Assembly: GCA_039654915.1 (NCBI GenBank)
Contig: CM077597.1
Span: forward strand, 35,686,001 to 35,750,000
DNA: 64,000 bases
Direction of reading: 5' to 3'
From: Aquilaria yunnanensis
Lineage: Eukaryota > Streptophyta > Magnoliopsida > Malvales > Thymelaeaceae
The number at the start of each line of letters is the position of its first letter. Positions within the stretch are counted from its first letter, which is position 1. A program made the translations under genes and the position numbers. Shown here in pieces: positions 55,524-64,000 of the stretch. The notes under the pieces are model-generated. The model was not told the DNA's origin. It did not search any database and was given only the letters and a program-made list of their open reading frames with translations.

Positions 55524-55714
55524 TCTCATGCCTGTGACTTCTATAGGCCATGGGCTATAATGAAAAGTACACATAAAGTACATTTTTTGAATATATGAGT
55601 GATAGAAGTCATAAGTATGGGAATAAAGGCTACACAGTGTAAGTACTCCATAAGAGTGCCCTAAACGTACTCTATCTGAATTTCAGGCAGAATTTGATGG
55701 AAAATGGGATAATG
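55524..55714 (+). mobile_element. Start of a second LTR-C, cut by an Angela element
   Basis: It begins TCTCATGCCTGTGACTT (TGTCATGCC in relatives), followed by AGGCCATGGGCTAT. CTACA at 55519-55523 would be its target duplication. At 55715 a copia LTR interrupts; the remainder is beyond the window. Confidence 0.75.
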
Positions 55715-57140
55715 TGTAGGGTTTCATGAGCCAAGCAAACATAGCGGAATATAACCAAAACCTTCCAGGATTGAGGTGAAATGGGATAAATTGGGTGCTG
55801 AAAATTTTACACCTAGTTCGATTGAGATCTTTCAACCAACTGCTGAGTCAAATCACAAAACTTCAACAGTTAAAGTGTTCAAGCTCGCTATGGTATCCAC
55901 ACAAGCCTCTCGGGATCACCACGCCCCCACTATGTCCCAATAGATGTGTTCCTCTTATGCTCGCAGTGCTAGCTTGTGTCCTCCAGGGAATGGCAAAAGA
56001 AGAGTGCGGCTAGAACTTTCAAAACTCTTCTAATTTTGTCCTTCAGGAGGCTAAGGCAAGAGCTGCAAATTTCTCACTATATGATGTACTTATAGTGAGA
56101 CTCAACTCCCATGCCTAATGGGTTTCAAAGCCCTAATCTAATTAGCTTTTAATTTTGGCCCTAATAATGGCTCAACCTTTGGGCCAACCATTAATACAAA
56201 GTTATCATGAAACCAGGACCAAACAATTTGGCGCATGCACTCAAATAATCCAATTGCCTCTATGTGTGTGACCCACTAGGCTCCTATCACATTGACAATG
56301 ATCATAAATCACATTTATGATCATAAACAATGAGCGGTGTCTAGCAACACATCATTGCTGTGACAAGATTGTTCGTGATTTGACTAACCCTTTATGATCA
56401 TTACCCATATATGCCATTGCCCCTTTGTCAAAGATATCAAGACCAAGCACAAGACATGAAATATGTCACTATCGTATAGCCTAATCTATGGTTTCTTGAT
56501 TACCAAGTAAACTAACCTAAACTTATGACATTGACATCATATATCAACTCATCCTATCATGGCCATGCATTTTCTTAGTCTCACTCTATCAAGGGGCCTA
56601 AAGATATCACTCCCGTAACATAGGAGAGACAAATCCCATCTTGATCATACAAAACCCTCTACATTATATGTGACACAACCAATGACCTCCTTCAAGTTCA
56701 TTCAGTTGCAATCAACAAAGGAAAGTATCAAAGTATGTCACTAACTTGTAGGGAACCTTGATGACCTTATGTCAAAGGACTACATATACATGGTCACTAT
56801 GAGAATCACTTATGACACTCATATAATGATCCATGTAGCAATCTCATGTGGGTTAGTAAAGTACACAAGTTCTCCAACTCGTACTCGTTATGTAGACTAC
56901 AAATCTCATATTAGTCTCTACATATGCTAGTCTATATGTATTATTGCAACCCGTTCCACGATAATACTAGACCAGGGACATTTAAGAATATCATTATTCT
57001 ATGGTAATAATTATGTTTATTACATTACACAGAAATAAAACAACAAACATAATTACTAGATTAATGCCTCAATAAAAGATCATGCATCAATGTGAAAAAT
57101 ACAACCATCTTATGATTGGCTATTGAGCACAACACTAACA
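55715..57140 (-). mobile_element. 3' LTR of an Angela-type Ty1/copia element
   Basis: On the reverse strand it runs from TGTTAGTGTTGTGCTC (57140) to GAAACCCTACA (55715), 1426 bp. It is preceded on that strand by a PPT and by copia pol. TAATG at 55710-55714 is the expected target duplication; its partner is beyond the window. Confidence 0.9.
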
Positions 57141-57153
57141 ATCTCCCACTTGC
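57141..57153 (-). other. Polypurine tract of the Angela element
   Basis: The reverse strand reads GCAAGTGGGAGAT followed at once by the LTR start TGTTAG. This is the usual copia arrangement. Confidence 0.85.
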
Positions 57154-57935
57154 ACTAAAGCCAATCATCCATGTATCTAATATTGATAAACCTAGAATGG
57201 CTATCACACTTCTGTTGCATAAGGGGATTTGTCAATGGATCAGCAATGCTGTTGTCTATCAAAGTCTTGCATATCCTCACATCACCCCTTTCGATGATCT
57301 CCTTGATGAAATGATAGCGTAGGAGCTTGTGTTTTGATCACTGGTGAGATCAACGTTCCTTAGCATTTATGATTGCTCCATTTTTGTCACAATAGATCTC
57401 TATCAAGTCAGTAAAGCTTGGAACCACTCCAAGTTATGCGGTGAACTTCTTGATCCAAATTGCCTCCTTCACAACATCAGAGCCGGTAATGTACTCATAT
57501 TCTATTGTACGGTCAGCTACTATTTCTTGCTTTGAACTCTTCTAGCTTACAACACCACCGCCATTGCAAAACACATAAGTAGATTGCAATTTGAAATCAT
57601 CCTTATCAGATTGAAAGCTAGCATCAGTGTAACCCCTTACAACGAGAACATCTTCACCTCTAAATACCAAGAATGCATCCTTAGTCATTTGTAAGTACTT
57701 AAGGGTGTCTTTAATAGCTATCTAGTGACTCGCACCAGAGTTTCATTGGTACTTGCTCGTCATGCTCAAGGCGTACGAGACATCAGGATGAGTACATATC
57801 ATGGCATACATGATAGATCCAATTGCCGAGGCATATGGAATCTTACTCATGCACTCTTTCTTCGGAGGTGTACTCAGACATTGATATTTAGAAAGAGTTA
57901 TACCATGTGACATGGGCAAGAATCCTTTCTTGGAG
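57141..57935 (-). pseudogene. RNase H of the Angela element
   Basis: The reverse strand reads DSKKGFLPMSHG and PYASAIGSIMYAMICTHPDV (about 57935-57780), then YTDASFQSDKDDFKLQSTYV (first Asp kept), SKQEIVADRTIEYEYI and NSIADPLTNPL, ending MDDWLxCKWEI just before the LTR (x is a stop). These are standard C-terminal copia pol blocks and fit the Angela lineage. TAG at forward 57542-57544 replaces the Trp expected before KSSKQE. Stops and at most one shift are present, so this domain is among the better preserved in the window. Confidence 0.85.
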
Positions 57936-58790
57936 TCCTACATGCTAAACCTTTTTAGCACCTTGCCAATGTATGTACTTTGACTTAGCCTGAGAAATTT
58001 TCTATATCTTTCTCTATAAATTCTGATGCCTAACATATAGGTCGCTTCACCCAAGTCCTTCATAGAGAAACATTTCCTTAGCCAACTATTTACAGACTGC
58101 AGCTCAAGAATGCTATTCCCATTGAGTATTATGCCATTTACATACAACACCAATAAAACAATAGTGCTCCCACTAACCTTCTTGTAGGCACAAGGTTCAT
58201 CTCCATTTTTTATAAAACCAAACTTTTTGATTGCTTCATCAAAATCAAGATTCCAACTTTGAGAAGCTTGATTTAGTCCATAAATGGACCTTTTCAACTT
58301 GCACGCTTTATTGGCATTCTTAAGAGTGACAAAATGCTTAGGCTGTGTCATGTACACACCCTTAAGTAGCTTTCCATTAAGGAAAGCATTTTATACATCC
58401 ATTTTCCATATCTCATAATCATAGTGTACAGTAATAGCCAAGAAAATTCAGATGGATTTAAGTATGGAAATTGGTGAAAAAGTTTCATCATAGTCAATAC
58501 CATGAATTTGCTTGAAACCTTTTACAACCAATCATCCCTTAAAGGTAATCACATTACCATCCATGTCAGTTTTCTCCTTGAAAACCCATTCGCACCCTAT
58601 AGGGTTGACCTCTTCAGGTGGATCAACCAAAATCCATACTTGGTTTTCATACATGGATTCCATCTCGAACTTCATGGCCTCTAGCCACTTCTCAGAGTCA
58701 AGCCCCAACATAGCTTGTTGGTAGGTTGTGGGCTCATCGTGACCCATAAGCATCACATTGCCAATGTAAGTCATGAGAAATCAATATCTT
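57936..58790 (-). pseudogene. Reverse transcriptase of the Angela element
   Basis: Start of the domain (58774 down): KWLEAMKFEMESMYENQVW, GCEWVFKEKTDMDGNVITF. A long open frame (58357-57938, 139 codons) follows with KLKRSIYGLNQASQSWNLDF, KKVSGSTIVLLVLYVNGIIL and FSMKDLGEATYMLGIRIYRE. The catalytic YVDD is YVNG, so both catalytic Asp residues are lost (forward about 58128-58142). TAG at 57938-57940 ends the frame where a Gln is expected before DSKKG. Stops also lie between the two open blocks, around 58390-58500. Confidence 0.9.
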
Positions 58791-58859
58791 TCAGGCTCAC
58801 ACAAAATCCTGCAAGACTTACGTGGGCTCTGTGCCACTGGAATAGACTCCTGAATCATA

Positions 58860-59547
58860 AGATCTTATGGTGTCTGTTCAAGTTCCATTTCAGGTTTGAT
58901 CTTCCATTGTTGTTCTTGAATTTCTTCAAGTTCTACTTTCATCCCACTAGTACCTTTAGGGATAAACTCTATCTCTAGAAAGACACTAGTTCGATCACTA
59001 AACACTTTTTGCTTAGAAGGATTGTAGAAATAGTAACCCTTTGTTTCCTTAGGATACCCATCAAAGAGGCATTTATGAGATTTATGCCATAGCTTGTCAG
59101 AGGATTGATGTTTCACATAAGTTTCATAGCCCCAAATCTTCACAAAAGACAGATTAGGACACCTCCCACTCCATATCTCATATGGTGTTTTGGAACTGAT
59201 TTAGATGAAACTTGGTTTAGTGTCAAAAGCAGCTCTCCTTAGGGCATGTCCCTAAAAGGAGTTTGGAAGGTCAGCTTGACTCATCATAGATCGAACCATG
59301 TCTAACAGAGTTTGATTTCTTCTGTTACATACACCATTCCATTGAGGTGTACTAGGTGAAGTGAGTTGAGATAATATACCACACTCCTTTAGATAGTCAA
59401 GGAATTCTTGATCCAAGTATTCTCCACCTTGATCTGATTGAAGTACTTTGATACTCTTCCTAAGTTGATTCTCTACCTCATTCTTGAATTCTTTAAACTT
59501 TTCAAATTATTTCGGCTTGTGTCTCATGAGATACACATAGCGATATC
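58860..59547 (-). pseudogene. Integrase core and C-terminus of the Angela element
   Basis: The reverse strand starts at the junction with RYRYVYLMRHKPK, then FKEFKNEVENQLRKSIKVLQ, SDQGGEYLDQEFLDYLKE (second catalytic Asp), TPQWNGVCNRRNQTLLDMVR (Asn in place of the catalytic Glu) and, after a stop, VKIWGYETYVKHQSSDKLWH, DGYPKETKGYYFYNPSKQKV and VFLEIEFIPKGTSGMKVELE. TAG at forward 59252-59254 replaces the Trp expected in NSFxGHAL. The N-terminal zinc region and first Asp lie beyond the inserted element E, outside the window. Confidence 0.9.
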
Positions 59548-62108
59548 TGTTAGGACTGTCCCTTAATACTTGGCTTAGGCCAAGAATATAGAAAAACACC
59601 AAGTTAAAACATGAGGGACTTGTTTGAAAATGAGGATAAGGGTGTAAATGTAAACCTGAGAAACCTTTTGTTTTAAGTGTGCATTGGAAAATTAGACCAT
59701 GATGTTTTTGGCATAAAATAAAGTTGGAGGACTACAATGTGCACTTGAACTAGTGATGCAAATAAAACTATGAAACTTAAAGGAGCAAATTCTGCCATGC
59801 AAATAAGTATAAGGATGAATGAGTAATTAGACCAATTCTCTTTTACTTTGAATGGCCGGTTATTATGATGTCTTCCACCAAAAACATTATACCATTATTA
59901 TATGGTTAATTAAGCTTGGTAAAATGCCAAAATTTTGCATGGGCTAATAACCATTTTTAGCCATTTTGATTAAAGCTTGGCAATATAAGCCATGAATTAG
60001 GATTTGGGCCGAAATGATCATGTATTCTAGTGACTAAAGTGTAACTATGGAGACTTGAAGGGTGAAATGTCCCATGCAAATTAACATGGGAACAAATGGA
60101 GTATTATCCCATTTTATTGGACATGTGTCCATTGCCGGCTGCCATGCTCTCCATTAAACAAATTAAAACAAATGTTTACGGCTTGGTTTCATTTTAGTTG
60201 TGTTAGTTTTGTTAGCCGAGAATTAAAAGGATCAAAAGGGGGTTCGTGTGTTCTTGAAGGATTCATGAAGAATGGCTGCCGTTTTAATGCCAATTAAGGT
60301 GGAAATGGGAGCTTGATCACAAAACCAAGCTTGGAATCCTTGATTTCGGAGATAGGCAACCCTGAGCTTCAAGTTTAGAGCTTGGAATTTGGAGAACAAG
60401 GCTTGCCCGAGAGCTTTGAAGCTGAATTTAGAGGTATAGCTTCATAAATTCACTTGTGTTCTTGGTAAATTTCCATGATCAAGTGATTATGATAGCTAAT
60501 TGAAGGTTTTGTTGTGTTAGGCAACATAATTGAATTTCGGCCTTTGTTACTCAAGCAACCGAGAGCTCAAGCTTTTGAATTTGAGGTAGGGTTTTCACGT
60601 TTACTTGAATCCTTGGAACTATTTCCATGATCAAATAATAATGGCAGCTAAGTGATAGTTATATAATGCTATATGATCTTAGTTTGCTAGATGGGCATAT
60701 TGAGGAGATTCAGTTCTATGTTAATTGGCTAGCTAGTCAAGGTTTAATAGCAAGCACATAAAGTTCTTCGTATGTTAGACCAACTTACTAGTCAACTTGG
60801 AGCTCTAGTGGATTGGATGGGAATTGGAAGGCTTGAAGTGCAAGGATTGATGCTGTGCTTGCTAGTAGATTTCAACCGAGTGATTATTTCATTCGAGTGA
60901 AATATTCATGGGGGTGAATATTTTCAACCGAATGAATATTGTGGTGTGTGTGTGAGTTGTGTGCTTGGTTGATTTGTTTGTGCATGCTAACCCATATATT
61001 GTTAGTTTATGATGATTATATGTTTCAGCCTCTTTCTGTTTTCCTTGTTTTCATGTCTTTCTTGCAGGACAAGTAAGCTTGTGGAGGTTAAGTCATAGAC
61101 TTAACTAAATAGACCTATATGGTCGTTTGTGAATCCTTACTGAGTAATTGTTACTCACTGCCCATACATTTTTCTTTCAGGAAAGGATATACAACTTGAG
61201 TAGTTTGGTTGAGTTGCTAGTTTGTGTGCTAGTTAGTACACTTATTGCTCAAGGTATTGCCAACTGAATCTTGCCTTGATTACTTGCATTACAAGTCTTA
61301 TGCTTTAAGGCCGAAACTTATGTTATAAGTTTTGCTGGCTTGTGTAGTTGTGGGATCAGTCTAGGTGCAGGATGGATGTGTGGACTATGGCTCTGATTGT
61401 AGTGTTCACTTTCATGACCATGAACATGGTCATTGGGTGGGTGCTTCAGTGTGTGCTACTGTATTGCACACTTAGGTATCTTCTTGGGGAGTAAGGGTAC
61501 ATGGCTAGTAAAACTTAACCTTGGCTATTTTGGACTTGTAGCATCCTTGGTATGTTTCCGAGCTAGTGATGCTTGTACTTAGGCTATTTTGTGTGTATAT
61601 GCAGCGTTGTTAGTACATGGTTTTGTATGTACATATGTTGGATGCTTATGTGCCAAGTTGTGTTAAGTTTATGAGCATATGGTTATGTTTCCTGAGGAAA
61701 CCTCTTGAGATACTATGCTTGGCCGAATATACATGTGCATGAAAGCTTGATTTTCAAAACTATAAAGATGTGGGCTTCTTGGTTGTCATTCATGTAAGTA
61801 GCACACTTGATGAGCACACATCCTAGACACTTAACAGATTAAGTGTATGCCTTGCTTGTATTGCAAGTTATTGATTTACAGCCTTGCCTTGTGTTGCAAG
61901 TTAATGCTTGGACCCTACTTAAGCTAGAGGTTATTGTTCTTATTGACTCATAAGCCTCCTGGGACACCTCCTAGCTCTCAGCTTAGGAAAATAAGACTTA
62001 AAACTACCTAACAAACAGCAGCTAAAATAACAGGTAGTTAATAACTCTTGGGTAAATTAGTGAGTGGTACCGAGAGTGCACCAGCTGGGGCCTGTGTGGG
62101 GTGTGACA
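59548..62108 (+). mobile_element. 5' LTR of chromovirus E, 2561 bp
   Basis: It starts TGTTAGGACTGTCCC inside the Angela integrase and ends GGGGTGTGACA, followed by a PBS. It matches the solo LTR-E at 34426-37676. ATATC at 59543-59547 would be the target duplication; the 3' LTR is outside the window. Confidence 0.9.
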
Positions 62109-62117
62109 GGCTTTGTT

Positions 62118-62129
62118 TGGTATCGGAGC
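62118..62129 (+). other. Primer-binding site of element E
   Basis: TGGTATCGGAGC differs from the initiator tRNA-Met complement TGGTATCAGAGC at one position and lies nine bases after the LTR end. Confidence 0.85.
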
Positions 62130-62246
62130 TTAAGGTTAAGAAGCTTCTGATTTAGAGGAAAGTATAACCTAGACTTGTTCCCACATAGGGTTATATAAGA
62201 CTTGTATTGTTGGATATATATGAATAGCTGCATTTTAAAGTGTAGG

Positions 62247-62796
62247 ATGAGAACAAGAGGCAGGGAAAAAGAATCCTGAAGCAAACAGAGGATGGAACAG
62301 CCCATCCAAGAGATGTTATGCATACAGAGGTGCCTTAGACACAGGCAGGTGCTATTGAGCATGATGTGGCCGAAGAGCCAAATGCAGGATTTACATTACC
62401 TGTACCTGGACCACCTGGACCCAGCATGGATGAGCCAGCCAGGATAGAAGCAATGATGGAGTCAGTACAGTTAACTATGTTACAGATTGTAGAGGGAATG
62501 AGATTCTTGGCTAGAGGTCAACCTCCCAAACATGAAAACCCAGAGCAGATGAGGCAGATGAGAACTTTGAAACAAAAAGAAGAAGAAGAAAGCCTGGCAA
62601 AGAGCCAGTGAATCATGATCAGCACAGTAATAATGGAGGCAATCAGGAAGGAGAAGAAGGTGATGAGGAGAGAAGACATCCCTGGGCCAGAAGGATGAGA
62701 TCAGAGGTTAGACAAGAACCCAGGACAGAGGAAGGGGATGAGGAGAGCCCAGACATTGAAGAGCTGGATGCATATATTTACTCAAGGAGCACTTAG
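62247..62796 (+). pseudogene. gag: gag N-terminal fragment of chromovirus E
   Basis: A likely start at 62247 reads MRTRGREKES then TGA. The frame from 62366 gives ARIEAMMESVQLTMLQIVEG, and 62608-62796 gives a very acidic/basic tail (EGEEGDEERRHPWARRMRSE). The first of these is the coiled-coil-like start found in chromovirus Gag. Capsid and zinc knuckles are missing: the sequence jumps to RT near 62840. Confidence 0.65.
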
Positions 62797-62835
62797 CCTT
62801 CTATAGAAAGTACAACAAGAGGGAGAATCTACAGA

Positions 62836-63679
62836 GACAGGACTAGGTATGGACACTTTGAGTATACAATAATGCCATTTCGGCTTACTAATGCACCTGC
62901 ATTCTTTATGGACTTAATGCAGAGGGTGTTCAGAGCACACCTAGACCACTTTGTGGTGGTGTTTATTGATGATATCTTGCTATATTCCAAGGATGAGGCA
63001 ACTCATAAAGAACACCTAAAAGTAGTGCTTGGGTTGCTCCAAGAACATAAGCTTTATGGAAAGCTGAGTAAATGCAAATTCTGGACTCAAGAAATTGGGT
63101 TTTTGGGTCATATAATAAATGATCAAGGGTTGGCCGTGGATCCTGAAAAGGTAAGGTAAATTCTGGATTGGAAGTAGCCCCAGAATGTGAGGGAAGTCAG
63201 GAGCTTCCTGGGGTTGGCTGGTTATTACAGAAGGTTTGTACCAAAATTTTCTGTTTTAGCAGCCCCCATGACTCAATTAACCAGAAAGAACCAGAAGTTT
63301 ATCTGGGAAACAAAATGTGAAGAAAGCTTTCAAGAGCTAAAGAGAAGACTGACTACAGCTCCTATACTAGTCCTGCCAGACCCTGAAAAGGAATATGAAG
63401 TGTATATTGATGCATGTCATGTAGGACTAGGATGTGTCCTGATGCAGGAAAAACAGGCCATTGCTTTTGGGTCTAGACAATTAAGACCACATGAGAAAAA
63501 GTATCCGGTGCATGACCTGGAATTGGCAGCTGTAGTCTTTGCTCTTAAGCAATGGAGACATTATCTTCTTGGTAACAGATTCCAAGTTTTTACAGACCAC
63601 AAAAGTCTCAAACACCTTTTTACTCAGAAGGACTTGAATATGAGACAAAGAAGGTGGTTGGAGTATTTGAAGGACTTTG
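62836..63679 (+). pseudogene. Reverse transcriptase (3' half) and RNase H of chromovirus E
   Basis: RT reads [40 protein letters not shown] (catalytic FIDD intact) and [20 protein letters not shown]. Two stops follow (TAA 63157-63159, TAG 63175-63177), then an open frame of 169 codons from 63187: [36 protein letters not shown] (first RNase H Asp kept), [20 protein letters not shown] (Glu kept), [14 protein letters not shown] and [14 protein letters not shown]. It is cut at 63679. Protease and the RT fingers are deleted. This is the best preserved pol segment in the window. Confidence 0.9.
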
Positions 63680-64000
63680 TGTTATGGACCTCCTAGTAGT
63701 TAGCACTCGCGAGAAAGGTAAAATGTTCTAAATTAAGTTTAGAACTTTAATTTCAAGTTTACAAAGCTAGAATAAAGGAGTTACAAAAATTCACTAAGTT
63801 CCAAGGAGGTTTAAGCACTAGATGAGGAGTAGGGGCAAAATGGTAATTTTGCATCTTGAGTAACCGGGCGGGGTCCCGAGTGTTTTAAGTTAAGTTTTGT
63901 AACTTAACCTTTAACCTTAACTCAAACTTGAAACAATAACAAGAATTAATCAAGAAATGAGAATATGTTAAAAGATGGGGGTTTATGTGTTTAAGGGTTG
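63680..64000 (+). mobile_element. Probable start of a further LTR (LTR-F)
   Basis: RNase H of element E stops being readable at KDF, and TGTTATGGACCTCC begins. Non-coding text follows with GGGGCAAAATGGTAATTTTGC, of the kind common inside plant gypsy LTRs. CTTTG (63675-63679) would be the target duplication. The rest is outside the window, so the call rests on the abrupt break and the TGTTATGGACC start. Confidence 0.55.

Noticed and set aside
62057..62362. Reverse-strand frame of 101 codons
   Set aside because: It spans the LTR end, PBS and gag start of element E in antisense and is a shadow frame.

Overview
This window reads as intergenic DNA of a large-genome seed plant. It holds no recognisable host gene, tRNA, rRNA or CRISPR array. 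Essentially all of it is layered, decayed LTR retrotransposons: Ty3/gypsy of the Tekay/Del-like chromovirus, Tat and Athila types, and Ty1/copia of the Angela type. Their domains, LTRs, primer-binding sites (PBS) complementary to initiator tRNA-Met, and polypurine tracts (PPT) are typical of plants. Every pol gene carries stops or frameshifts, so the coding features below are pseudogenes. The family letters (A, B1, B2, C, D, E, F, G, X1, X2) are labels of convenience used only here.

Left third (1-24333). The 3' end of an LTR-D (1-642) is followed by a reverse-strand Athila ORF-1-like relic (643-1453). A short Tat LTR (1454-1937) follows, interrupted by chromovirus A: 5' LTR 1938-4516, PBS, gag, protease, RT, RNase H, integrase, chromodomain, PPT and 3' LTR from 9464. 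The 3' LTR of A holds a solo LTR-D (10503-12949) and is truncated near 14010. There Tat element B1 resumes (protease, RT, RNase H, second RNase H, integrase, a long antisense ORF, 3' LTR to about 21719). A reverse-oriented LTR-G (21874-24333) follows.

Middle (24334-43737). Most of this is reverse-strand. It contains an Athila element with a recognisable gag (25965-26987), the pol half of chromovirus X2 (28626-31125), LTR remnants (31126-33190), and the protease and gag of chromovirus X1 (33191-34425), which continues at 37677 after a solo LTR-E with a perfect TGCAC target-site duplication (TSD). A chromovirus LTR (37928-40907) has internal sequence on both sides. Beyond it lie integrase and chromodomain sequences split by a solo copia LTR (41288-42715, TSD CAATA).

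Right third (43738-64000). A solo LTR-D (43738-47612) contains a solo copia LTR (45893-47287) and itself sits in a fragment of another copia LTR. Tat element B2 (47769-55523) is split by a solo LTR-C (49386-54456, TSD GGGCC), which contains a solo LTR-D (50493-52965) and a perfect 26-bp inverted repeat. B2 is then cut by a second LTR-C (55524), that by an Angela element on the reverse strand (55715 on), that by a chromovirus E (59548 on), and that by a further LTR-like sequence (63680 on). This makes a chain of five nested insertions running off the right edge.

Seven solo LTRs with matching or near-matching 5-bp target duplications point to frequent LTR-LTR recombination. Premature stops fall mostly on Gln or Trp positions, and several catalytic Asp/Glu codons have become Asn/Lys. 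Both are what C-to-T decay of methylated DNA would produce. I did not find a convincing new biological system; the notable content is nest architecture and the pattern of decay.
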